64,000 nt of DNA. It comes from Aldehydirespirator sp965261105 (lineage in GTDB: Bacteria; Actinomycetota; Acidimicrobiia; Acidimicrobiales; Aldehydirespiratoraceae). Under the pieces are notes generated by a model. That model saw only the letters and a program-made list of their open reading frames with translations, made no database searches and had not been told where the DNA came from. The stretch spans positions 992,001 to 1,056,000 of the forward strand of contig CBDHCM010000006.1 in the NCBI GenBank assembly GCA_965261105.1. The letters run 5' to 3'. Within the stretch, counting starts at the first letter, position 1. Each line of letters starts with the position of its first letter. The position numbers were made by a program, and so were the translations under genes. Of the stretch, positions 8,990 through 19,423 are shown piece after piece.

Positions 8990-10933
8990 CTAGGCGACGG
9001 TCGCCCAGACAGCTGAGAGGGCCTCTGCCTGCTCCAGGACGGTCTTGGTGGCTTTCTCCTGCTTGTCGGGCGGGTAGCGGATGTGGGGCTGCCATTCGAG
9101 CGGGTCCGCGGCTGAGCCGGTCATCACCACCTTGATCGCGCCCTGGTCGTCGTCGGGGTGGCGCCAGTCGGGGCGCAGCCTCACGAGTTCGTTGTGGAGG
9201 TCGACGCAGATGCGCCGGCTCATGCACACCACCATGGCCTTGCCGTCCATGGCGTCGAGACGGGTCTCGTAGTGCTCGACGATGTCGGCGGCTACCTGGC
9301 GGATCCGTCCTGCGGCGCCCACGACTGCTTCGAGTTGGGCCCACTTGGTCTTGAGCTTCTCCTTGCGTTCGACCTCCTCGCCTTCGGTGGCCTCCTCGAA
9401 GTCGTCGTCGACGCGGGGCTTCTGGCGGTCGTCGAGGGTCAGGCGGGCCAGGCGGCTCTCGTAGTAGATCGGCACGGTCGCCCTGTCCTGGACGGAGCGC
9501 TGGATGTCGTAGACGCTGATGTGGTCGCCGAACACGGCGCGGGTGTTGGCGTCCTGCTTCTCGATGGGGGTGCCGGTGAAGCCGATGAAGGAGGCGTTGG
9601 GCAGTGCGTCGCGCATGTGGGCCGCGAAGCCGTCGATGAAGTCGTACTGGCTGCGATGGGCCTCGTCGGCGATCACGACGATGTTGCGCCGGTCCGACAG
9701 CCGCGGATGCCGGTCGCCCTTGTCGTCGGGGAAGAACTTCTGGATGGTGGTGAACACCACGCCGCCCGAAGCGGTGTCGAGCAGCTGCCGGAGATCGGTT
9801 CGGGTCTGGGCCTGCACCGGGGGCTGGCGCAGCACTTCCGCGCAGCGCGAGAAGGTGGAGAAGAGCTGGTCGTCGAGGTCGTTGCGGTCGGTGAGCACGA
9901 CCACGGTGGGGTTGGACATGGCGGGCTCGCGGATGATCCGTCCGGCGTAGAAGGCCATGGTGAGGCTCTTTCCGGAGCCTTGGGTGTGCCACACGACCCC
10001 GATGCGCCGGTCGCCCGGTTGGCCGCCAGGCCTGCGACCGGCATCTGCGGGCCTGCTCGCGGCGTGCTGGAGCGCAACTGCCCGCAGAGTCTCGCCCACC
10101 GCGGCCTGAACGGCGTGGAACTGGTGGTAGCCGGCGATCTTCTTGTCGAGCCGGCCGCCGCCGTCGTCCTCGAACACGATGAAGTCCCGCACCAGGTCGA
10201 GGAGCCTGCGTCGATCGCACACACCCTGAAGCAGCACCTGAAGTTGAGGCAGGTGCTTGTCGGCGACTTCCTCGCCGCCGATGGTGCGCCAGGGCTTGAA
10301 CCACTCCCGTCCTGCGGTGAGGGTGCCCAGCCGGGCCTCCAGGCCGTCGGACACGATCAAGGCGGCGTTCATCGAGAACAGTCCAGGCAGGTCGACCTTG
10401 TAGGTCTGGAGTTGCTGCCAGGCGGTCCAGATGGTGGCGTCGGCGTCGGTCGGGTTCTTGAGCTCGATCACGCCGAGTGGCAGCCCGTTCACGAACAGCA
10501 CCACATCGGGGCGTCGCTCGATCTTGTTCTCCACAACGGTGAACTGGTTGACGGCCAGCCGGTCGTTGTTGGCCGGATCGTCGAAGTCGATGACTCGGGC
10601 CTGCGCGCCCCGGACCCGCCCGCCGTCGCGGTACTCGACGGTCACTCCGTCGACGACCATGCGATGGAACGCCCGGTTGCGGGCCTCGAGCGTCGCCCCC
10701 TCGGGGTGAGTCAGCCGCCGAACGGCGTTACCAAGCGCCGCGCCGGGCAACTCCGCGTTGAGCCGCGCCAGCGCCTCCCGCAACGTTGCGGCCAGCACCA
10801 CCGCGCTGTAGTCGGCCCGCTCCGCTGGTGCAGCATCCGGGTTGACCTCCGACCCATGGGCGACACTCCAGCCCAACCCCGCCAACCAGCCAACCGCAGC
10901 CGCCTCGACAGCAGCCTCATTGAGCCCGGTCAC
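8990..10933 (-). CDS. hsdR: Type I restriction enzyme HsdR, internally deleted
   Basis: This is a 647-residue motor/nuclease subunit of a type I R-M system; full-length HsdR is about 1000 residues. Visible in order are a PD-(D/E)XK nuclease (PDVVLFVNGLPLGVIELKNP), Walker A (TQGSGKS), DEAH-type Walker B (VIADEAHRSQ) and motif III (GFTGTPIE). Residue 619 (end of WQPHIR) is followed at once by YPPDKQEKATKTVLEQAEAL, which in intact HsdR is the extreme C-terminus. About 350-400 residues, including motifs V/VI and the helical HsdM-contact domain, are missing in frame. ATP-driven translocation, and hence restriction, is probably lost. It lies 3.6 kb from hsdS, separated by the TA pair and ISL3. Confidence 0.88.
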   Translation of the reverse strand: MTGLNEAAVEAAAVGWLAGLGWSVAHGSEVNPDAAPAERADYSAVVLAATLREALARLNAELPGAALGNAVRRLTHPEGATLEARNRAFHRMVVDGVTVEYRDGGRVRGAQARVIDFDDPANNDRLAVNQFTVVENKIERRPDVVLFVNGLPLGVIELKNPTDADATIWTAWQQLQTYKVDLPGLFSMNAALIVSDGLEARLGTLTAGREWFKPWRTIGGEEVADKHLPQLQVLLQGVCDRRRLLDLVRDFIVFEDDGGGRLDKKIAGYHQFHAVQAAVGETLRAVALQHAASRPADAGRRPGGQPGDRRIGVVWHTQGSGKSLTMAFYAGRIIREPAMSNPTVVVLTDRNDLDDQLFSTFSRCAEVLRQPPVQAQTRTDLRQLLDTASGGVVFTTIQKFFPDDKGDRHPRLSDRRNIVVIADEAHRSQYDFIDGFAAHMRDALPNASFIGFTGTPIEKQDANTRAVFGDHISVYDIQRSVQDRATVPIYYESRLARLTLDDRQKPRVDDDFEEATEGEEVERKEKLKTKWAQLEAVVGAAGRIRQVAADIVEHYETRLDAMDGKAMVVCMSRRICVDLHNELVRLRPDWRHPDDDQGAIKVVMTGSAADPLEWQPHIRYPPDKQEKATKTVLEQAEALSAVWATVA

Positions 10934-11158
10934 GAGAGATCCGGCAGACGATGCGAAGACTGGACATGGACATCATGAGAGCCCGTACGGATTCGTCCAT
11001 CGTAGAGCTCACTGCACCGATGGGGCGCTTGTGGCCCGGCCTCGAGCGCTCAGCGTTTTGACACGACCGCGCGCCGTGCGGAGGCGCTGGCGGCCGCTCC
11101 GCCGTCTTCTAGAGTTGACGCGTGACCGGTGACGAGCCGTTGCACCAAGGAGGTAACG

Positions 11159-11422
11159 ATGGCGAGCCATTCGCGGTGGGAAGACATCAAGAGCCGGCTT
11201 GGCGAGCCCTCCGAGGAGGTTCGGGCTGGTGTTGAGCGGGATCTCGCCCTTGGGCAACTCGTCTACGACCTGCGCATCGAAGTCGGGCTGAGCCAAAGCG
11301 AGCTGGCGGAGCGGATGGGCATAGCGCAGTCGGTGATCTCCCGGCTGGAGGAGGGCGACGGTGGCCCTAACCGCGTCGACACGCTCGCCCGGGTGGCGAC
11401 GGCCCTGGGCAAGCATGCCTGA
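11159..11422 (+). CDS. XRE-family helix-turn-helix regulator (antitoxin-like)
   Basis: This 87-residue protein has an N-terminal helix (WEDIKSRLGEPSEEVRAG), then an XRE/Cro HTH (GLSQSELAERMGIAQSVISRL). This is the layout of HigA-type antitoxins. The start at 11159 has a strong AAGGAGG six bases upstream. No HigB/RelE toxin ORF precedes or follows it, so it is either an orphan antitoxin or a solitary regulator. It opens the segment between hsdR and hsdS. Confidence 0.8.
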   Translation: MASHSRWEDIKSRLGEPSEEVRAGVERDLALGQLVYDLRIEVGLSQSELAERMGIAQSVISRLEEGDGGPNRVDTLARVATALGKHA

Positions 11423-11576
11423 GAGCAGTCGTTTCCTCGGCCGGGGGCTCCGCCGACTTGGTAGCAAAAGCGACTCCTTCGAGCAGCGCCAAGTGGTCCT
11501 AAGTCGCTAGAAGCATCGGCTGGGAGAGCCCTTTCACGTATAGTCCGCTACCAACTCGTCGAGGCACGGTGCGATC

Positions 11577-12257
11577 ATGAATGACAGGAATGCACTCTCT
11601 GCTCGCGTCAAGGCTGCGTTTGAGGGATGCTACGACGGGCCGCGTGCCGCTGCCCTTTCAGGTGTTCCGGTGTCGACGGTGTATCTGTGGGCCCGCGCCG
11701 GGATCGTCGAGCCCTCGGTGTCGCCGACGAGGATTAAGCTCTGGTCCTACGCCGACCTCATGGCGCTGCGCATCGTCTATTGGCTCCGCCATCCCAAGAA
11801 GGGACGGGGTAGCGAGGTTGGTGCCAGCCCCATGCCGCGCGTGCGCGAGGCGCTCGCCGAGCTGGAGCGGCGGGGGCTAGACATCTGGGACGACAGCGGT
11901 GAGCGGCCCGACTCTCCGTTGCGGGTTGACTCGTCCGCGAGCATCTATTTGCTAGACGACGATGTGTCCCGAGTTGACGGGCAGCGACCCCTTGCTGGCA
12001 TGTTGGACCTGCTCGGGCCCTTCGAGTGCGACGGCCAGCGCGGGCCTGACCTCCTCCGTCCGCGGCCCAACCTGCGGATCATTCCCGGCAGGGTGTCGGG
12101 GGAGCCCCACCTCGTGGGTTCCCGGATTACTACACAGGTTGCCGCAGCTTTACACCGCAGCATCGCGGATGTAGAGAGGATCGCAGCTCTCTACCCCGGC
12201 TTCGGTGCCAGCGTCTTCGAGGAGGCGATCGAGTTCGAGTACTCGCTCGCGGCCTGA
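11577..12257 (+). CDS. DUF433-family antitoxin with MerR-like HTH
   Basis: This 226-residue protein has an N-terminal MerR-like HTH (YDGPRAAALSGVPVSTVYLW). Its C-terminal DUF433 domain reads IIPGRVSGEPHLVGSRI, then V-AAALHRSIADVERIAALYP. DUF433 proteins pair with PIN-like DUF5615 partners as putative VapBC-like toxin-antitoxin modules. The last base of its TGA is the first base of the next ATG (TGATG at 12255-12259), so translation is coupled. It sits between the truncated hsdR and an ISL3 element. Confidence 0.82.
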   Translation: MNDRNALSARVKAAFEGCYDGPRAAALSGVPVSTVYLWARAGIVEPSVSPTRIKLWSYADLMALRIVYWLRHPKKGRGSEVGASPMPRVREALAELERRGLDIWDDSGERPDSPLRVDSSASIYLLDDDVSRVDGQRPLAGMLDLLGPFECDGQRGPDLLRPRPNLRIIPGRVSGEPHLVGSRITTQVAAALHRSIADVERIAALYPGFGASVFEEAIEFEYSLAA

Positions 12258-12745
12258 TGCGCCTGCCGTTAGACCAGAACTTCCCGGAGCCGATCCTCGA
12301 AGGGCTGGAGCCGTGGATGGGAGATGTGCAGCTAGTGCCGCTGCGCACGATCGATCACAGACTGACGACGCTCGATGATCGGGAACTGTTGATTGCGCTC
12401 AAACAACTCGGATACGAAGGCTTGGTGACGTTGAACTACAGGATGCTGCGCAATCCCAAGGAGTTGGCGGCTGTCCTCAAGACGAAGCTCGTGATCTTCG
12501 CAGTGGAGGGTGTCGGAGACGGTCCGATCCGTGCAACTGGAGCACTGCTTCTTGATCTACAGCCCGCCATCAGCGCCATCAGGTCGGGTAGGTCTGGCGT
12601 GTTCTGGTTGCGACCTCGGGCGCCGAAACCTCAAGACCCGTGGGAGCTGTTCAAGCGTGTGGCAGACAACCACGGCAAGGAAGCGGCGACGCTCTATGAG
12701 GAGGTCAAGGTGTCTGACGCCGAACTTGAGGCGGCCATTCTCTGA
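12257..12745 (+). CDS. DUF5615-family PIN-like toxin
   Basis: This 162-residue protein begins MRLPLDQNFPEPILEGLEPW. The LDQNFP opening with an acidic residue, later LDDRELLIALKQLGYEGLVT and then VIFAVEGVGD, matches the PIN-like (Mut7-C-related) DUF5615 proteins encoded behind DUF433 antitoxins. A ribonuclease role is inferred from the family and has not been shown here. It shares one base with the antitoxin gene. The C-terminus is longer than the minimal domain and carries an Asp/Glu-rich helix. Confidence 0.8.
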   Translation: MRLPLDQNFPEPILEGLEPWMGDVQLVPLRTIDHRLTTLDDRELLIALKQLGYEGLVTLNYRMLRNPKELAAVLKTKLVIFAVEGVGDGPIRATGALLLDLQPAISAIRSGRSGVFWLRPRAPKPQDPWELFKRVADNHGKEAATLYEEVKVSDAELEAAIL

Positions 12746-13143
12746 TTTGCAACGCTCGATGGGGCAGGAGCAACCGACAGGCTGGACGGATTCGGAGCGT
12801 GGGTTGAGCTGGCTGGCCGCCAAGCCTTGATCGCAACCGAGGCGTCTCTTCGATGACAGCTCGCGAGCGGCTTACATCCAAGCTCGTGCGTATGATCGAT
12901 GTCGTCGGTATCGGGGTCCGCGGGGCCTTCGATAGCGAGTGGCGTAACGGCGATTTGCCCTGCGGGGTCTCCGACGGCTTCCGGCGCGCCGTCGCCCCCG
13001 TGGTGAGCTTGAACCGCCGTCGAAGAGAGAGCCGAGGTCTTCAGCTCCGTCGTCGAACAGCCATCCGATCAGGGCAATCACGGCGAGAACTGCCAGCACA
13101 ATTGTCGAGCCTGCGCGTGAACGTGGGGAGCGGGGTGGTTGAC
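12746..13143. other. Intergenic region left of the ISL3 element, with a possible gene fragment
   Basis: Apart from a possible minus-strand fragment at 12872-13140, this stretch shows no gene. That fragment encodes one hydrophobic segment (IVLAVLAVIALIGWLF), then a Ser/Arg-rich tail, and has no start or ribosome site of its own. It runs straight into the ISL3 left end, so it may be the 3' part of a small membrane protein cut by the insertion. Confidence 0.35.
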
Positions 13144-14483
13144 GGTCCCCGCTGAGGGGTGGGGGCCCTGCTGGAATCGGTGATTGGCATCATCAACGAT
13201 CCGGGAGGGCCCCGATGGCTTCCGATGTTATGCGGGTGCGGCTGCGCCTGCGCGAGATCCGCGTGCTCGCGGTGGTTGTGGACACGCCGAGCGAGTTGAG
13301 GGTGCGGGTCGAGTCGACCGTGAGGCGTCCTCGTTGCCCGCACTGCGGGTTCAAGTGCCACAGGGTGCACGACACCCGCGAGCGCTCGGTGCGCGACGTT
13401 GAGGTGTCGGGGCGGCGCACGACGCTGGTGTGGATGCGGCGGCGGCTCGTGTGCGGCGGCTGCGACAGCCGATGGCTCGAGGAGCACCCCGAGTTCGACG
13501 GACGGCTGACGCGGCGCCTGGCGCAGCGTCTGGTCGCGGACGCTGAGGTGATGACGATCCGTGCGGTGGTGCGCCGCCACGGTGTGAGCCGGCCGTCAGT
13601 GAACGCGCTGGTGAGGGCCTGGTCGGGGCTGATCGCGGAGCATCGCCGCAGCCGCCGGTGCGCGGTGCTGCTGGTCGATGAGACCTCCATGCGCAAGCGC
13701 CACCGCTATGTGACCGTCATCGTCAACGCAGACACCGGCCGGACCCTGGCGATGGTCGAGCACCGCAGCAGCGCAGCGCTGTCAGCGTTTTTGATGTCAC
13801 AGGGCCACAAGTGGCGCAGAGGAGTCAAAGTCGTCGTCACCGACGGGTCGCGCGCCTACAAGGCCTCCGTGGACGCCTGCCTGCCCCACGCCCGCCACGT
13901 GCTGGACCGCTTCCACGTCATCAGATGGTTCTGTGCGGGGCTCACCGCGGCGCGCCGCGACATCCAGCGCCGCGAGCCCCACGGCGCCAAGCCCGCCTTC
14001 GACCCAGAGGTGTTCAGAGCCCGGTTCCTGCTGCTACGCAGAGGCGACACCCTCACCGGCGCCGACCAGGCCCGCCTCGACGCCCTCTTTGACACGCACC
14101 CCCGCCTCAAAGCCGCCCGGCAGGCCCTACAGCAGCTCCACGGCCTCTACCTCGCCAACGACCACCAAGGCGCCCCGGAGGCCCTCGGACGGTTCTACAG
14201 ACCTCTACGAGACCGGAGAGCTGCCCGAGTACCACGACACCGTCGACACCTTCATCGCATGGTCCGACGAGATCCTGGCCTGGCACCACACAGACCGAGC
14301 TTCCAACGGACGCATCGAGGGAACAAACAACCTGCTCCAAGTCCTGCGGCGCACCGCCCACGGCTTCACCAACCCAGCCAACCTCGAAGCCCGAGGACTG
14401 CTGACAACATGACCCGCCAACCGGTGCTGGCAACCCTTCATCCCACACTTACGCGCAGGGCCAGAAATGATCATGAGAGAGCC
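13144..14483 (+). mobile_element. ISL3-family insertion sequence (approximate ends)
   Basis: The element contains one ISL3 transposase gene. The ends are not firmly resolved. GGCCCTGC occurs in inverted orientation near both sides (about 13164 and 14463), with a GG-starting sequence about 20 bases further out on each side. I could not find a matching 8-bp target duplication. It separates the DUF433/DUF5615 pair from hsdS. Confidence 0.6.
13215..14412 (+). pseudogene. ISL3-family transposase, single frameshift
   Basis: The N-terminus has the zinc-binding CPHCGFKCHRVHD region and a second Cys pair (CGGC). The DDE catalytic core follows: LLVDETSMRKR (D), VVVTDGSRAY (D) and RIEGTNN (E). The reading frame shifts near 14196. 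The upstream frame reads GRFYRP and then nonsense, while the next frame gives DLYETGELPEYHDTVDTFIA and the catalytic Glu, ending at 14412. Removing one T at 14196 restores GRFTDLYETGEL. This is a one-base insertion, or a sequencing error; programmed frameshifting is less likely. Confidence 0.85.
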
Positions 14484-14535
14484 GACAACAACTCCCGCAA
14501 GGCCGATGATGGTCTCAGTCATCGCTAGTGACGCG

Positions 14536-16080
14536 TCAAGTGATTGCCGCAACGGTTACAGAGGGTTCCAAAATAGTTACTTGCAATTGTCCTGACAGTA
14601 GTATGGGCAGCAACGCCTCTCGAAGTGACCTTAGGCGGCTGACATCTAGAGCGGCTGCTACTGATCGCTCCAGAACTGGAGACATTATTGGATTCAGGCG
14701 CTCTACGACCGTCTTAGGCGGAATGGCAAGTTTAGCATCCCGAAGATGATGCCGTTGAATGTGTCCCATTGTTGTAGCTTTACCAGCTGCGACCTCGCGA
14801 AAATCGCTCAAGTGCTCATGGATCGCGAAGTAGCACAGCCATGTTGGGCTACTGTTAGGGATCACCTTGAACAGGTGCTGGTTGAGTGCACCGCGACCGG
14901 ACGTCCAGATTCGACATTCGAGTGATCCGGACCATGAGAAGAGGATGTCGCCATCCTCGACCACATATTTTGGATCCAAGTCTACGCTTGCTAGATCAGC
15001 ACCTTGGAGATTGCCTGATCGGAGCTGTGCGATCTTGATGATGGGTAGAGCCTCTCCAGAAGCCGGCGGATACTTCTGGAGCGCGAGCCCGTTAAGGAAG
15101 TTAGCAATATCATCCAAGCTCCGCGCGCTCCATCCCTTGGGAATCGGACCGAGCTCTGAGGACTTGAATGAGGTGGGGAAGAGGGTGTCTAGATCGGGTG
15201 GGAGGCCGGAGGATCGGCCCTCTGTTTTGGCACGCACGGGGTCGTAGTCGATGAACCAGGATTTGAATAGTGCTTGCGCCGTCGCTTCGAGAGTGCGAGC
15301 TGTTCGTAGGAGCACAGCAATCTTGTCATCTAGGGCACCTAAGAACCTCGCGATCGTGCGTTGCTCTGATGGGGGCGGGACATGTACTTTGAGAGAGTGA
15401 GCGTGGCTACGGTTTAGGCCGGGAACTGCACTATCGGAATTCATCTTGTCTAGTTGCAGCGATTTCAGTGTGTAGTACTTGAATCTGACCATATCGCTGT
15501 CGCTGCCCTCGATATAGAACGTTGTATCTATAGGCCAACATGGTGTTGAGGAGTAATGAACAGCTCCGACGGTCCCCTTTCGACCGACGATAACTGTCGG
15601 CCCACTTGTGAGTGCAGTGTCATGATAACCGACTATTCCATTGGATCCGTATACCGGGATTTGACCGTCGCGGCTTCGCTTGGAAGCAGGAAGGCCTTTC
15701 CCATATGCAAGCGGCGTGAACTCGCCCAGTCGTAAGACGGTACGCGATGACCTAGGTATCTCGTCAGGACACTTCTTGCGTAGAACCATGTAGTTCTTGG
15801 TGATTTGTTCATGAAAATGGCTAGGCAGCTGATCCCATATATGAATGTCAACGATTAGTGGCAGATTGCTCTGTTCGAATGCTTCCTTCAGTCGTGACAC
15901 GCAATTGGTCTGTTCTGAGCTAGCAAAAGCTACGAGGTCTAGATCTGAAGCTGGATGCGATGTCCATTTCACGCGAGATCCGTAAGCCCAGACTTCCATA
16001 TCCGGGATAAATTGATCTAAGAGATCCGTTACTATCTTGAGATGAGCAGACGTGAGATCGATGCTATCCCTTACTCCCAT
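14536..16080 (-). CDS. hsdS: MntA-type nucleotidyltransferase fused to type I specificity subunit HsdS
   Basis: This is a 514-residue fusion. Residues 1 to about 104 are a minimal nucleotidyltransferase with GSRVKWTSHPASDLDL, exactly the GSX10DXD signature of MntA antitoxins. The rest is HsdS with two target-recognition domains (about 110-225, containing GQIPVYGSNGIVG, and about 310-440, containing GPIPKGW). Each TRD is followed by a conserved helix (PPPSEQRTIARFLGALDDKI; later LRSLREALLPILLSG). HsdS dictates the DNA sequence methylated by HsdM2S. The ATG overlaps the HEPN gene by ten bases. Local base composition is clearly AT-richer than hsdM and hsdR, suggesting separate acquisition of the HEPN-MntA-HsdS cassette. 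I found no stop or frameshift between the domains. Confidence 0.88.
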   Translation of the reverse strand: MGVRDSIDLTSAHLKIVTDLLDQFIPDMEVWAYGSRVKWTSHPASDLDLVAFASSEQTNCVSRLKEAFEQSNLPLIVDIHIWDQLPSHFHEQITKNYMVLRKKCPDEIPRSSRTVLRLGEFTPLAYGKGLPASKRSRDGQIPVYGSNGIVGYHDTALTSGPTVIVGRKGTVGAVHYSSTPCWPIDTTFYIEGSDSDMVRFKYYTLKSLQLDKMNSDSAVPGLNRSHAHSLKVHVPPPSEQRTIARFLGALDDKIAVLLRTARTLEATAQALFKSWFIDYDPVRAKTEGRSSGLPPDLDTLFPTSFKSSELGPIPKGWSARSLDDIANFLNGLALQKYPPASGEALPIIKIAQLRSGNLQGADLASVDLDPKYVVEDGDILFSWSGSLECRIWTSGRGALNQHLFKVIPNSSPTWLCYFAIHEHLSDFREVAAGKATTMGHIQRHHLRDAKLAIPPKTVVERLNPIMSPVLERSVAAALDVSRLRSLREALLPILLSGQLQVTILEPSVTVAAIT

Positions 16081-16485
16081 GATTCGCCCGTCATTGTCTG
16101 ATAAAGATCGATGGCATCAGTGATGAAGACATCGACGGCCCTAAGGGTGTCTAGAGCTTTCGCCTCATCATAGTCATGCGATGTCTGGTTGCGAACATCA
16201 TTGTACTGGATCCAGTCCTCGAGATTTCCTCGAAATAGATCGGTCTCGGTAGCAATCCTAAAGAGTGGTTTTGGACCGTTCCGCAAGTCAGGTATACCGA
16301 GATCGTTACCCATATATCTCTTGAGAGCTTTCCAGAGGGTGTCGAAGCACGTTTCGAATCGGTGGATTGTTGACTCGATTACGGCTTCCTGGTTCAATCG
16401 AGATAATGACTCGTCGAGATTCTGATAGTTGTCGTGTTGCTCTTGTAGACGCTTGAGCGATAGCCGGAACTTGGTGTAGTCGATG

Positions 16486-16493
<8 letters not shown>
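16071..16493 (-). CDS. HepT-like HEPN protein (nucleotidyltransferase substrate-binding family)
   Basis: This 140-residue all-helical protein of the HI0074/NTase-substrate-binding HEPN group contains AVIESTIHRFETCFDTLWKA. It also has the catalytic motif RNQTSHDY, exactly RX4HXY as in HepT ribonucleases. In characterised MntA-HepT pairs the Tyr of this motif is AMPylated by MntA to silence the RNase. It starts with GTG at 16493 inside the end of hsdM (8-base overlap). Its stop overlaps the MntA-HsdS start by ten bases, so hsdM, hepT and mntA-hsdS form one coupled operon. AT-rich like hsdS. Confidence 0.87.
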
Positions 16494-18132
<1,639 letters not shown>

Positions 18133-18350
18133 GCTCTCTTCCTAGCGCCCACAGCTCTCATCTGGCGAACCACGCGACTCTGGGCAGCGCCGCCAAGCCT
18201 GCCACAACGCTGCGACATGGTCGCGACTGTCGGGGATAATTCGGCCATCTCGCCGGTGCTGGCTAGCCGCCCAATTGGGCCAGTCATCGTCTCTTGATGC
18301 GACTCGCCACAGTTGAAGATGAACTATTATGAAATATGATCTAAATTTGT

Positions 18351-18587
18351 ATGAATGCCACAACCGGCAAGCGCCCACGACACCGGAAGAAGGACTTCGA
18401 GAAGCTGCTGCGCGAGGCCGAAAGGCGCGGCTGGCGCATCAGGAGGCGCAAGGGCTACTTCCGTATCCGTTGCCCGGAGCCGTGCAAGTGCTCCCCGTGC
18501 GTCGTGCTCACTCCGTCGAGTTCTCGTACCCTGTTGAACACCCGCAAGGCATTCGAGCGCTGCACCGGCTGGAACAAGGAGGATTGA
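18351..18587 (+). CDS. Second HicA-like small basic protein
   Basis: This 78-residue protein opens MNATTGKRPRHRKKDFEKLL and continues with a REAERRGWRIRRRKGYFRI segment. It has the HicA-like order helix, GW, basic strand, KG-aromatic, strand, but GYF replaces the catalytic GSH/GTH, so RNase activity is doubtful. The centre is Cys-rich (CPEPCKCSPC), as in the first pair. It is transcribed divergently from hsdM from an AT-rich stretch at 18310-18350. The next gene starts four bases after its stop, with AAGGAGG inside its last codons. Confidence 0.5.
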   Translation: MNATTGKRPRHRKKDFEKLLREAERRGWRIRRRKGYFRIRCPEPCKCSPCVVLTPSSSRTLLNTRKAFERCTGWNKED

Positions 18588-18590
18588 GAC

Positions 18591-19019
18591 GTGACGAACA
18601 CGCAGCTGGAAGTCACCGTCAAGGCAGTCCTCTCCGCCGTGGAGGGCGACATCGAGCGGTTGCCGACCGATCAGGAGTTCTTCGACGCCTTCGACGGCAT
18701 GGCTGACAAGCTCTATGACATCGACGGCTTGGTCGATCCGGCGCTGTGGGGACAGGCCTCCAACGGCCAGATCGAGTTGCTGCTCTGCTTCCCCAACTCC
18801 GGCGATGCCCGGGCGGCGGCCGCTCGGGCCATGAGCGTGGTGCGCGAGGTCAGCGCAGCCGCCGGGGTCGGCCTTGACGAAGACAGAGAGAGGGTTCTAC
18901 AGACGCAGGGAGCGACTGGCCCAGCGGACAGGCTGGGCCGGGTCACGAACGTTGGTGGCGGGCGCCCCTGTCTCGTGCTCAAGAAGACGCATCACACGGC
19001 TGAGATCGTGCCCGCCTGA
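18591..19019 (+). CDS. Partner of the second HicA-like protein (unknown family)
   Basis: This 142-residue product starts at a GTG with AAGGAGG upstream. The core reads LEVTVKAVLSAVEGDIERLP, DQEFFDAFDGMADKLYDIDG and AAARAMSVVREVSAAAGVG. It resembles the 8283 product in layout: an N-terminal strand, a D-x-L-Y/A-L-Y segment, then a C-terminal helix with an A-A/M-S-x-V-R pattern. The last 35 residues look less protein-like and may be run-on. Probable antitoxin partner by gene order; function unknown. Confidence 0.45.
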   Translation: MTNTQLEVTVKAVLSAVEGDIERLPTDQEFFDAFDGMADKLYDIDGLVDPALWGQASNGQIELLLCFPNSGDARAAAARAMSVVREVSAAAGVGLDEDRERVLQTQGATGPADRLGRVTNVGGGRPCLVLKKTHHTAEIVPA

Positions 19020-19054
19020 CCGCGAGAGGCACAAGGCCAGGAACTCGGCCCCGC

Positions 19055-19400
19055 TCAGTCGGGCGGCGGGGCCCAGCGGCGGATCCAGGTGTGCGTGGCT
19101 ATTCCGGCGGCCACGCCGGCGTTGATCGAGCGGGTTGAGCCGAACTGAGAGATCGACAGCACTTGGGCGGCCGCGGCCCTTGCCTCGGGCGATAGTCCTG
19201 GGCCCTCCTGGCCGAACCGCAGCACGCAGCGCTCGGCAGCTCCGCGGTCTCCAGGGGCTCGGCTCCGGGCAGGTTGCCGACGCCCACGATCAGCAGCCCC
19301 TTGGCCCCCGCCCAAGCGGCTAGGTGCTCCACCGAGGCGTGGTGGTGGACGTGCTGGTACATGTCGGTCATCATCGCTCCCCGCCGGCTTCCAGCGCTTC
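19055..19400 (-). pseudogene. TrmH-family (SpoU) RNA methyltransferase, C-terminal half with frameshift
   Basis: Reading from about 19400 the frame gives RRGAMMTDMYQHVHHHASVE, then GLLIVGVGNLPGAEPLETAE. After loss of one base near 19229 the other frame continues RCVLRFGQEGPGLS and QFGSTRSINAGVAAGIA. These are motifs 2 and 3 (AdoMet knot) of SpoU/TrmH ribose methyltransferases. The N-terminal about 100 residues are absent, replaced by the 3' end of the AbiEi-type gene. About 70 bases at its 3' end recur at 23746-23814 in a second remnant. Confidence 0.75.
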
Positions 19401-19423
19401 GGGCGACTCGCTCAGGGGCCGGC

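Noticed and set aside
8748..10304. 518-residue minus-strand ORF across hsdR
   Set aside because: It is an alternative frame of hsdR with Arg/Pro/His-rich nonsense typical of GC-rich shadows.
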